Assembly (NCBI GenBank): GCA_029259835.1
Contig: JAJDEL010000352.1
Coordinates: 1-5,172 of the forward strand
Length of the DNA: 5,172 nt
Origin: Planctomicrobium sp.
GTDB lineage: Bacteria > Planctomycetota > Planctomycetia > Planctomycetales > Planctomycetaceae
Direction of reading: 5' to 3'
The notes under the pieces are model-generated. The model was not told the DNA's origin, ran no database searches, and was given only the letters and a program-made list of their open reading frames with translations. This document shows, in pieces, positions 1 to 5,172 of the stretch. How positions within the stretch are numbered: position 1 is the first letter of the stretch; each line of letters starts with the position of its first letter. The translations under genes and the position numbers were made by a program.

Positions 1-3000
1 TTTCGACGTTGAACCACAAATGCTTCACAGTATTCGCAGCGATGCGCGCGTGCGGTTCCGGCGATTTCAAAAGTTGTCCCAACAACTCTAAATTTCGCAC
101 GTTGTGTTGTTGATGTAGCCAAAGAGCTTCTAGCAAGTGGTGCGCATCTTCTTTTTTTGTCGAATCAAACTGCTTGATCCATTCTTTCGTGGCAGTGATG
201 ACTGCTCCCGAATCGCGTTCGCTCAGTTCGATGCGCGTGCGATGACGAATACCGTCGACAGGTGATTTCAGGTTGTTGAGTAATGCAGTAATCGGCTGAC
301 CATCGATAGCGACCGGCTTCTGTAGCGGACGCCCCACCGCCGTCATTCTGTAAACACGTCCATGTGCATGGTCGCGGTTTGGGTCGCGCACGTTGTGTTG
401 CATGTGACCAATGATGACATTGTGCCAGTCGCAAAAATACAGCGATCCATCGGGAGCGAATATCGCATCAGCAGGACGGAAGTTCTTGTCTCCGCTCATC
501 ATTAATCCGCGTGACTTTTCTACCGTTTTACTGCCATCGGCATTGATTGTTGTGACCGTGAGGTCGTCACCAGCAGGCTCACCCCAGACCGTCCCTTTCT
601 CACCATCGCGAGCAAGGTCGTAGTGCTTGATGCCAAGAAAACCGATGACATTACAGATGAGGAAATCATTCTGCATCGACTCCGGGAAGTGAGAACTACT
701 GACAATTTCGCTCGCTGTGACTGGACGAACTTCTTTCTTCAGGAGTTCGTGCATTTTGAATCCGGCGCCTTCCGGACGGACTTGATAAGCGCGTCCACCA
801 GTCCCATCGGTTGCGTACTGGTAACCCCAGCGATCAAATGCGATGCCGTGTGGGTTGGGTGAGTTATTCGCGTGCAGCGAGATGGTGAATCGCCGCGGAT
901 CGAAACGATACATGGCGGATGCTCCTGCCTGAAGTGAAGGTCCCCATGGGTGTTCGTGGTTATGCACCATGAAAACGCCGCTCTGCCAGTAAATTGCACC
1001 GTCAGGGCCATAGATCAGATTGTTCGCAGCGTGATGTGTGTCAGAGGAATCAAGCCCTTGCAACATGATCGTGCGTACGTCGGCAACATCGTCGCCGTCG
1101 GTATCCTTGAGGAATAAGATCTCCGGTGCGCAGGTGACGATGACACCGCCGTTCCAGAACTCGAAGCCGAGCGGGTTCTGGACGCGGGCAAACTCGGTAA
1201 CGCGATCCGCTTTGCCGTCGTCGTTGTCGTCGTGCAAAATAATCAGTGCGTCGTCCATTTCTTTAAGCGGTTCCCACTTTGGATAGGTCGGCCAGACGGC
1301 AGCCCAGAGTCGGCCTTTGGTGTCGAACTGCATCTGCACAGGATTGACCAGTTCCGGAAACTGTTCATCATCAGCGAAGAGGCTGATCTCAAATCCCTTA
1401 GCGACAGCCATGTGCTGAATGCCTTCCTCGCCACTGATATACTTGAGTGTTCCTTCTTTCATCGCGTTTGAACTCTTGCTTCCTCCGCCAACGTTTGAGA
1501 TGACCTTCACAGGCTTCGGAACGTTACTGTCATCGATCTTGACGTCTTCACCTTTTGCGACTGCCCAAACGCGGGCATCACGGTTCGTGGTCATCACATC
1601 GAGCATCGACTGCTCATGCTGCAAAACAACCGCGTTGGTTTGATCATTAGTGAACGCTAGCGTCGAGCGTCCGCCCCAAACATCGTTGCCATCGCGAGCG
1701 CGATAGCGATTATTCCAGTGAGTCGCTTTATCCACCACGACTGATCGTAGTGGCTCCATCGTCTGCGATGCGGTGACTTGATGACCCAGCAGCGCCGCTG
1801 TGATCACTTCAGCAAGCTGCTTATTGCCTTCCTCAGTCAAATGCACCCCGTTGATAGTGAGAGGAGTGTCCGACTCCTTGAACAGCTGCATCGAAGGATG
1901 GAACAGGTCCACAAACGCAACGCCTGCTTTCCTCGCTGCTGCCTCGGTCGCCCTGGTGTATGCAGCGAGCTGAACGTTGTGGGCCTTGCCATCAGGTACG
2001 TTTTTGTTGCCTGTGTTTTCATGTGCGATTGGGCTGAAAAGGACGATGCGCGGGAATGATTTTCCGTTTGCTTTAGAACCGCGTGTTTTCTTGACGAACG
2101 CGATGAGCTTCTGTTGATATTCACCCGCCTTCTTCACACCCTCAAACGATTCGTTGTAACCGAAAAATGCGAACACAACATCCGCCTGCACATGCCGGAG
2201 GTACTCGGTCATCGACGTCGCGCCACTGCTGCGCGGGAACGAATCCGGGCGATCACCGCTTGCACTCATATTGCGAAATCGCACCTGCTGATCTTGTAAT
2301 TCAGTCTGCAACAACGTTTCCAACCACCCATCATGCTGCATTCGATCCGGTAAGCCGTTGCCCAAAATGGCAACGACATCGCCCTTGTGAAATGCAAATG
2401 GGAGTGGATCGCGGTAGTTCGCTGGTACGTCCGCAAGTGGAGGTTCGTTTGAAGGCCTCGATTGGTTGGCTGTTTTTGCACCCGTCTTGGACGGCGCCCC
2501 CGGTTTTCCGCTGTAGGCCAGATAACGTTGTTTCCCTTTATTCTTGACATCAATTTCCATGATCTCTGGTGCGGCCACATTCGTGATGCGGAAGACGGGC
2601 TTGCGATCAACGTCTAACAGTGTCAGGGTGAAACTGTCGAGGCGCATTTCGAAACCTTGCCGGTTCCAGATGCCGACCTTTTCAACGTCGACTGCCTTCC
2701 CGAGATCGACCTCCCACCACGGATTCTTTGATCCAGCATTCACTGTGTGGGTCTGACCACCTTTGTTCCAATCGGGGCTTTTATTTCCATCCAATGCCTT
2801 CTTTGCGACACCTGAACCATTGGTACTCGATTGTGTGGCTTTGCCGTCTTTTGCGATATTCTTTCCGCCGCTGATCACTTCAACTTCTGCAAGCGTGAGA
2901 ATGCGTTTGGACCCGGGAAGTTCGAGACGGACGAAGCGTGCTGGTTTGCCAGTTGCGAGCGCAACGACAGCGGACTCTGCAGATCCCTTTTTCTTCGAGG

Positions 3001-4096
3001 TTTTCTTGTTTCGGTTCTTTTTCGCAGGCTCGGCGTTTGTATTCTTTGTGTTGTTATTGGCTGGAATCTGGCTTTTGAATCCGGCGTACATCTCCGGCTT
3101 GATACCCCGAGCGTATGTACCGTTGCCAAACGTGTTTGGCTTGAATGCCCCTACGAAGGCAATATTAGCGTCAGGTTGAATCGAGTCTTCCAGACCGAGC
3201 GCCCAGAAGCATCCATTGACGAGCATTCGACGGTAACCGTCGTTCAAGATGTCCTCAGGAGTGCCGTAGAGCGAAGTGAACACTCGCCCGGTTTTCCCAG
3301 ATGCGGACTTGTAAGTACGCGTCCATTCCGACGGCATCGGTGGCTTCGTTTCATCGACGGGTGACTTCTGCGTCATGCCATTCAGAGGCTGTGCCATTGT
3401 TAGAATTTCACCATCGATTGGCTTGCCGACATAGCCACCCGCCTGCACCCAGATTTCTTTCACACCACGCAGGATCGGATGGCTTTCTTTGCCATCAATG
3501 ATCGTAATACGTGTACTTTGCGCGTGGTTTCTTCCATAGTGTCCGACCCACGTCTGTCCCAGTACCTGGTGTCCGAATCCGAGTTCGTAACCCTTGCTTT
3601 TGCTATCGTAGGAATACTTCGAGAACGGATCCGCAGCGTTCATTTTAAACCCATGCGTCGACGTACGCATTCCGACCACAGGGCCACCGCGATTGAGGTA
3701 GTCATCAAAATGTTTCATCTGTTCTTTGGGGAAGTTCTGGAATCGCAGAAATACGACGGCAAGGTCCGCTGTCTCGAGTGCCTCGATGCCGGGCATGTTC
3801 GAGTTTCCAGCAACGATCTCACCAGTCTCCTTATCGATATTGAACAGCACCGTGCACTTGAAGCCATGATACTTCGCCAAAATACGTGCAAGTTCGGGCA
3901 GCGATTCCTCGGATCGGTATTCATGATCACCTGCTAGAAAGACGATATGCTTGCCTTTTCCAGGTCCTTCAGTTCCTTCGAAGACCAGCGGTGCAGCGCT
4001 GGCGAAGTTACCGGCGATGAGTGAAAAGCAAAGCGCAACGGTCCAACAAGCGGAGCTCATTGAGGAACTGGCAACGATGAGGAGAATGTGTTTCAT
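1..4096 (-). CDS. Giant exported multidomain protein: ThuA + discoidin-like + SGNH-like + PVC-type dehydrogenase propeller + HEAT (C-terminus outside window)
   Basis: One open frame of 1365 codons runs from an ATG at 4094-4096 to the left edge without a stop, so the gene is 3'-partial. The start is the first ATG after an in-frame stop at 4196-4198. The Shine-Dalgarno is weak (GAG a few bases upstream). Residues 1-34 read as a signal peptide (MKHILLIVA..., cleavage likely after ASA at 32-34). A second ATG at residue 13 lacks an upstream SD and a positive n-region, so residue 1 is preferred. Domain order: ThuA-like 48-305, Lys/Asn linker 346-371, discoidin-like 383-520, SGNH-like 567-770, a conserved connector about 771-880, dehydrogenase beta-propeller about 880-1255, HEAT-like helices from about 1270. 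Family knowledge: the propeller plus HEAT part matches planctomycete 'putative membrane-bound dehydrogenase' proteins (TIGR02604 type), which usually end in a CXXCH cytochrome domain (TIGR02603 type). The seven visible cysteines (17, 23, 81, 296, 989, 1148, 1222) form no CXXCH. Inference: periplasmic or surface oxidation of a sugar-containing substrate. Substrate and redox cofactor cannot be read from the sequence. Confidence 0.95.
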   Translation of the reverse strand, partial: MKHILLIVASSSMSSACWTVALCFSLIAGNFASAAPLVFEGTEGPGKGKHIVFLAGDHEYRSEESLPELARILAKYHGFKCTVLFNIDKETGEIVAGNSNMPGIEALETADLAVVFLRFQNFPKEQMKHFDDYLNRGGPVVGMRTSTHGFKMNAADPFSKYSYDSKSKGYELGFGHQVLGQTWVGHYGRNHAQSTRITIIDGKESHPILRGVKEIWVQAGGYVGKPIDGEILTMAQPLNGMTQKSPVDETKPPMPSEWTRTYKSASGKTGRVFTSLYGTPEDILNDGYRRMLVNGCFWALGLEDSIQPDANIAFVGAFKPNTFGNGTYARGIKPEMYAGFKSQIPANNNTKNTNAEPAKKNRNKKTSKKKGSAESAVVALATGKPARFVRLELPGSKRILTLAEVEVISGGKNIAKDGKATQSSTNGSGVAKKALDGNKSPDWNKGGQTHTVNAGSKNPWWEVDLGKAVDVEKVGIWNRQGFEMRLDSFTLTLLDVDRKPVFRITNVAAPEIMEIDVKNKGKQRYLAYSGKPGAPSKTGAKTANQSRPSNEPPLADVPANYRDPLPFAFHKGDVVAILGNGLPDRMQHDGWLETLLQTELQDQQVRFRNMSASGDRPDSFPRSSGATSMTEYLRHVQADVVFAFFGYNESFEGVKKAGEYQQKLIAFVKKTRGSKANGKSFPRIVLFSPIAHENTGNKNVPDGKAHNVQLAAYTRATEAAARKAGVAFVDLFHPSMQLFKESDTPLTINGVHLTEEGNKQLAEVITAALLGHQVTASQTMEPLRSVVVDKATHWNNRYRARDGNDVWGGRSTLAFTNDQTNAVVLQHEQSMLDVMTTNRDARVWAVAKGEDVKIDDSNVPKPVKVISNVGGGSKSSNAMKEGTLKYISGEEGIQHMAVAKGFEISLFADDEQFPELVNPVQMQFDTKGRLWAAVWPTYPKWEPLKEMDDALIILHDDNDDGKADRVTEFARVQNPLGFEFWNGGVIVTCAPEILFLKDTDGDDVADVRTIMLQGLDSSDTHHAANNLIYGPDGAIYWQSGVFMVHNHEHPWGPSLQAGASAMYRFDPRRFTISLHANNSPNPHGIAFDRWGYQYATDGTGGRAYQVRPEGAGFKMHELLKKEVRPVTASEIVSSSHFPESMQNDFLICNVIGFLGIKHYDLARDGEKGTVWGEPAGDDLTVTTINADGSKTVEKSRGLMMSGDKNFRPADAIFAPDGSLYFCDWHNVIIGHMQHNVRDPNRDHAHGRVYRMTAVGRPLQKPVAIDGQPITALLNNLKSPVDGIRHRTRIELSERDSGAVITATKEWIKQFDSTKKEDAHHLLEALWLHQQHNVRNLELLGQLLKSPEPHARIAANTVKHLWFNVE
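2..289 (-). other. Start of HEAT-like helical repeat region (residues about 1270-1365, truncated by window)
   Basis: After the propeller the sequence becomes helical with HEAT-like spacing: [54 protein letters not shown]. The LKSP...R pattern recurs at about residues 1276 and 1343. In family members such repeats connect the propeller to the C-terminal cytochrome domain. Only the first units are visible here. Confidence 0.65.
332..1459 (-). other. PVC-type membrane-bound dehydrogenase beta-propeller (residues about 880-1255)
   Basis: Repeated strand and loop units typical of sugar-dehydrogenase-like propellers are visible: [84 protein letters not shown] and [14 protein letters not shown]. Two Asp-rich EF-hand-like loops, DDNDDGKAD (956-964) and DTDGDDVAD (998-1006), suggest calcium sites. 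The conserved end block with GHMQHN and [11 protein letters not shown] (about 1230-1247) is the best single marker of this planctomycete family. His pairs at 1021-1022 and 1045/1047/1049 are candidate active-site or metal ligands (inference). Enzymatic activity has, to my knowledge, not been settled for this group. Confidence 0.85.
1787..2398 (-). other. SGNH/GDSL-hydrolase-like domain with altered active-site motifs (residues about 567-770)
   Basis: The block order of SGNH hydrolases is recognisable. Block I is [13 protein letters not shown] (574-586), block II is [13 protein letters not shown] (Gly614), block III is [10 protein letters not shown] (Gly646, Asn648), and block V is NGVHLTEEG (His752). 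Gly at 581 sits where the GDS(L) nucleophile Ser is expected, and Asn749 replaces the Asp of DxxH. The oxyanion-hole Gly and Asn and the His remain. Related planctomycete fusions carry similar GN-type block I motifs, as far as I recall, so this may be a family trait and not damage. It is likely a binding or structural domain, or an esterase with unusual chemistry. A Pro/Lys/Ala linker (about 526-563) precedes it. Confidence 0.75.
2537..2950 (-). other. Discoidin / F5/8 type C-like carbohydrate-binding module (residues about 383-520)
   Basis: The pattern is that of galactose-binding-like beta-sandwich modules. It has an edge strand [10 protein letters not shown], then [24 protein letters not shown] (421-425), ALDG (434-437), the aromatic pair in WWEVDLG (460-466), and the strand [10 protein letters not shown]. 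Such modules usually bind sugars or cell-surface glycans, often with a structural calcium. Placed between ThuA and SGNH-like domains, it probably anchors the protein to a glycan. Specificity cannot be predicted from the sequence. Confidence 0.75.
2984..3061 (-). other. Lys/Asn-rich low-complexity linker (residues 346-371)
   Basis: About 26 residues made almost only of Lys, Asn, Ala, Thr, Ser, Glu, Pro and Arg, including [14 protein letters not shown]. It separates the ThuA-like domain and its C-terminal extension from the discoidin-like module. It is probably disordered and strongly basic, so it could act as a flexible tether or contact acidic polysaccharide. That role is inference from composition only. 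Confidence 0.7.
3182..3955 (-). other. ThuA-like domain (residues about 48-305) of the large protein
   Basis: The domain opens with [17 protein letters not shown] (49-65), a typical first strand and loop of ThuA-like proteins. It continues through [20 protein letters not shown], then [15 protein letters not shown] (136-150), and closes with [16 protein letters not shown] (289-304). ThuA folds resemble class I glutamine amidotransferases. Rhizobial ThuA acts with the dehydrogenase ThuB in trehalose use through 3-keto sugars, but its own chemistry is poorly defined. In planctomycetes the domain is often a separate secreted protein or is fused to heme-binding dehydrogenases, as here. Family assignment is good; the catalytic role is unknown. 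Confidence 0.85.
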
Positions 4097-4631
4097 TGAT
4101 CTCGCGTTCTCTAAAGTGTTGGTCTGAAATTTTCTGATTGAGAGCTTTGAATAAACTCGCAGTCTAGCTTGGATAGTGATCGTAAGATTTAATATTCATT
4201 GACCTTAGCGAAAAAACTGTTCGACGACAAATCGATGAGAGTTATTATTGTCAGGTATGTTCTCGTGAAAAGAACCGAGGTGGCGTATCCTGCTGAGTAT
4301 TCATGCTTAGACTCGCCCAACATGAGACTGGCCTGCTCCTTCTCAAATGAAAGATGAAAATCCCACGGGACTTATCACTCCATGTTTCAACTCAGTCTTT
4401 ATACGTGAGTTCTGGTTCGTTTGGTACTGATCGCTTAAGAAACTGCTGGCTTTGTTTTCCGACGTGGGAACTTCGCTCTCCCCCATCTGAAAAATCCCTC
4501 AGTCGTCGATTTGGATGAGTCAGAAATCGAAAACCCAACGTTTATTGATGCTGACTTCTGTGCGGTCCTACTGCTTTCTTGAAGTATGCAATTCGCTACC
4601 CTGGCAATGCGAATAGTTCTTGATGTACTTT

Positions 4632-4653
4632 TGCGTGCTTAAGATTCCACGCA
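4632..4653. repeat. Imperfectly understood inverted repeat upstream of the right-hand gene
   Basis: TGCGTG (4632-4637) and CACGCA (4648-4653) form a perfect 6-bp inverted repeat around a 10-base spacer containing the palindrome CTTAAG. It lies just upstream of the candidate -35 element, where an operator could sit. There is no T-tract, so it is not a terminator. A repeat this short can arise by chance. Confidence 0.2.
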
Positions 4654-4659
4654 TGGTTC

Positions 4660-4688
4660 TTGACGCTGAAGAATCTCATTCATAGAGT
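4660..4688 (+). promoter_or_regulatory. Candidate sigma70-type promoter for the right-hand gene
   Basis: TTGACG at 4660-4665 (5 of 6 to the -35 consensus) is followed after 17 bases by TAGAGT at 4683-4688 (4 of 6 to TATAAT). Transcription would begin near 4695, giving a leader of about 80 bases. Spacing is ideal, but matches of this quality occur by chance and planctomycete promoters often depart from the consensus. Confidence 0.3.
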
Positions 4689-4764
4689 CGATCGAGTTCG
4701 GTCGATGCACATTAATCATCCTAGAACCATGTCGTTCGACGACTCGCACATTTTGGGACTCTGT

Positions 4765-4770
4765 AAGGAG
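4765..4770 (+). promoter_or_regulatory. Shine-Dalgarno AAGGAG for the right-hand gene
   Basis: AAGGAG lies six bases before the ATG at 4777, a near-perfect ribosome binding site at good spacing. It fixes the start: the same frame is closed by TGA at 4771-4773, so only the GTG at 4774 or the ATG at 4777 is possible, and ATG is preferred. Confidence 0.85.
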
Positions 4771-4776
4771 TGAGTG

Positions 4777-5172
4777 ATGAGATCACAACTGCATTTTCTT
4801 GTGTGCCTGGCTTTCGGAATTCTGCTAGCTGATGCGTCAACTGCAAATGCACAGAAGTTTGGCCAGGCTTTGAAACTGGACCACTTCTGGTTTTACAAGG
4901 TCACTCCCGTTGAGACGAAAGCAAGTGTCAGCGTCAAGGGGCAGTTCGACAAGGAGAGCGTTTCCGTCAACCTGCCGTCGATTGACTATTTCGCCAACCC
5001 AGTGAGCAAGGACAACGGCAAGCTAATAAACAAGATGGCGCACCTGACATGGTACAAATCGCTGCAGCGACTGAAGGAGCCGCTGCGTGCCGTCGAATTC
5101 GAGAATCAATTCGGCAGGCAAGAAATCCTGATCGGAAGCCCGGTGGCGCTGCTGGTTCCCACGGAAAAAGTA
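4777..5172 (+). CDS. Small exported protein with duplicated HxxxY...QF...P units, DUF7450-like (3'-partial)
   Basis: 132 codons are visible, open to the right edge. Residues 1-25 form a clear signal peptide (Arg2, hydrophobic core FLVCLAFGILLA, cleavage after ANA at 23-25). The mature part shows two related units. Unit 1 has LDHFWFYKV (34-42), QF (56-57), then a strand and YFANPVSK (71-78). Unit 2 has AHLTWYKS (88-95), NQFGRQEILIG (110-120), then ALLVPTEK (124-131). The spacing between shared landmarks is nearly equal (His to Gln 20 and 22 residues; Gln to Pro 19 and 17). This layout resembles the DUF7450-type proteins I know from planctomycetes and other bacteria or archaea, where positions near HLTCY and LCVPS often carry Cys. 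Here they are Phe/Trp and Phe/Leu. The function is unknown; a secreted beta-rich structural or binding protein is an inference. More units probably follow beyond the window. Confidence 0.85.
   Translation, partial: MRSQLHFLVCLAFGILLADASTANAQKFGQALKLDHFWFYKVTPVETKASVSVKGQFDKESVSVNLPSIDYFANPVSKDNGKLINKMAHLTWYKSLQRLKEPLRAVEFENQFGRQEILIGSPVALLVPTEKV

Larger units (their letters stand above)
4097..4776. other. Divergent intergenic region, no gene recognised
   Basis: This stretch of about 680 bp lies between two gene starts that face away from each other, so it must hold promoters for both. It looks richer in A+T than the large gene. I see no tRNA, rRNA, riboswitch, CRISPR repeats or insertion-sequence ends, and no stem followed by a T-run that would be a terminator. 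Only very short frames without ribosome binding sites are present. For the minus-strand gene I could not find a -35/-10 pair good enough to report. It is long for a plain divergent promoter region, so an unrecognised small RNA or gene remnant cannot be excluded. Confidence 0.6.

Noticed and set aside
2831..3364. Plus-strand open frame of 177 codons
   Set aside because: It lies fully antisense to the ThuA/discoidin region of the large gene, has no ribosome binding site and no family resemblance. The minus-strand frame explains this DNA much better.
3479..3937. Plus-strand open frame of 152 codons
   Set aside because: Antisense shadow of the ThuA-like domain, which is clearly the coding strand here.
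1..4096. Heme-binding CXXCH motif expected for the family
   Set aside because: Searched across all 1365 visible residues; none of the seven cysteines forms it. It would have to lie beyond the left edge, so no heme site is annotated.
4347..4430. 27-codon plus-strand frame (MKDENPTGLITPCF...) in the intergenic region
   Set aside because: No Shine-Dalgarno, no hydrophobic or repeated pattern, and the length is expected by chance.
4506..4530. 7-bp inverted repeat TCGATTT ... AAATCGA with an 11-base loop
   Set aside because: A/T-rich stem, no following T-run, expected about once by chance in a region this size. Not called as terminator or operator.
4515..4616. 33-codon plus-strand frame starting MSQKSKTQRLL
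   Set aside because: No ribosome binding site upstream and no recognisable features; kept only as a weak possibility.
4219..4743. 10-bp direct repeat GTTCGACGAC at 4219-4228 and 4734-4743, flanking most of the intergenic region
   Set aside because: Considered as a target-site duplication or att pair, but there are no insertion-sequence ends or mobile genes between the copies, and a 10-base match in this length is not unlikely.

Overview
The window carries parts of two divergently transcribed genes for exported proteins, separated by a gap of about 680 bp. The protein types point to a planctomycete-like bacterium (PVC superphylum). The evidence is a giant secreted fusion ending in the 'membrane-bound dehydrogenase / PVC-type heme-binding' module, with the hallmark stretch containing [14 protein letters not shown] and [11 protein letters not shown]. 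Moderate GC would suit the Rhodopirellula/Pirellulales side of the phylum, but that placement is inference.

Positions 1-4096, minus strand: one uninterrupted reading frame of 1365 codons that starts at 4096 and runs off the left edge. In order it encodes a signal peptide, a ThuA-like domain, a Lys/Asn-rich linker, a discoidin (F5/8 type C-like) carbohydrate-binding module, a Pro/Lys/Ala linker, an SGNH/GDSL-hydrolase-like domain whose nucleophile and Asp positions look substituted, a dehydrogenase-type beta-propeller with Ca-binding-like Asp loops, and the beginning of a HEAT-like helical region. The family normally ends in a c-type cytochrome domain. No CXXCH occurs in the 1365 visible residues, so the heme site, if present, lies left of the window.

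Positions 4097-4776: intergenic. It holds a clear Shine-Dalgarno and a plausible promoter for the right-hand gene, a small inverted repeat, and no convincing gene, RNA gene or terminator.

Positions 4777-5172, plus strand: the first 132 codons of a small exported protein that runs off the right edge. After a signal peptide it contains two copies of a degenerate HxxxY ... QF ... P unit, an internal duplication resembling planctomycete DUF7450-type proteins but without cysteines.

Both products should act outside the cytoplasm. A reasonable but unproven reading of the large protein is extracytoplasmic binding and oxidation of a carbohydrate or polysaccharide, with electrons passed to a C-terminal cytochrome. 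Nothing in the sequence directly ties the small protein to it beyond head-to-head placement.
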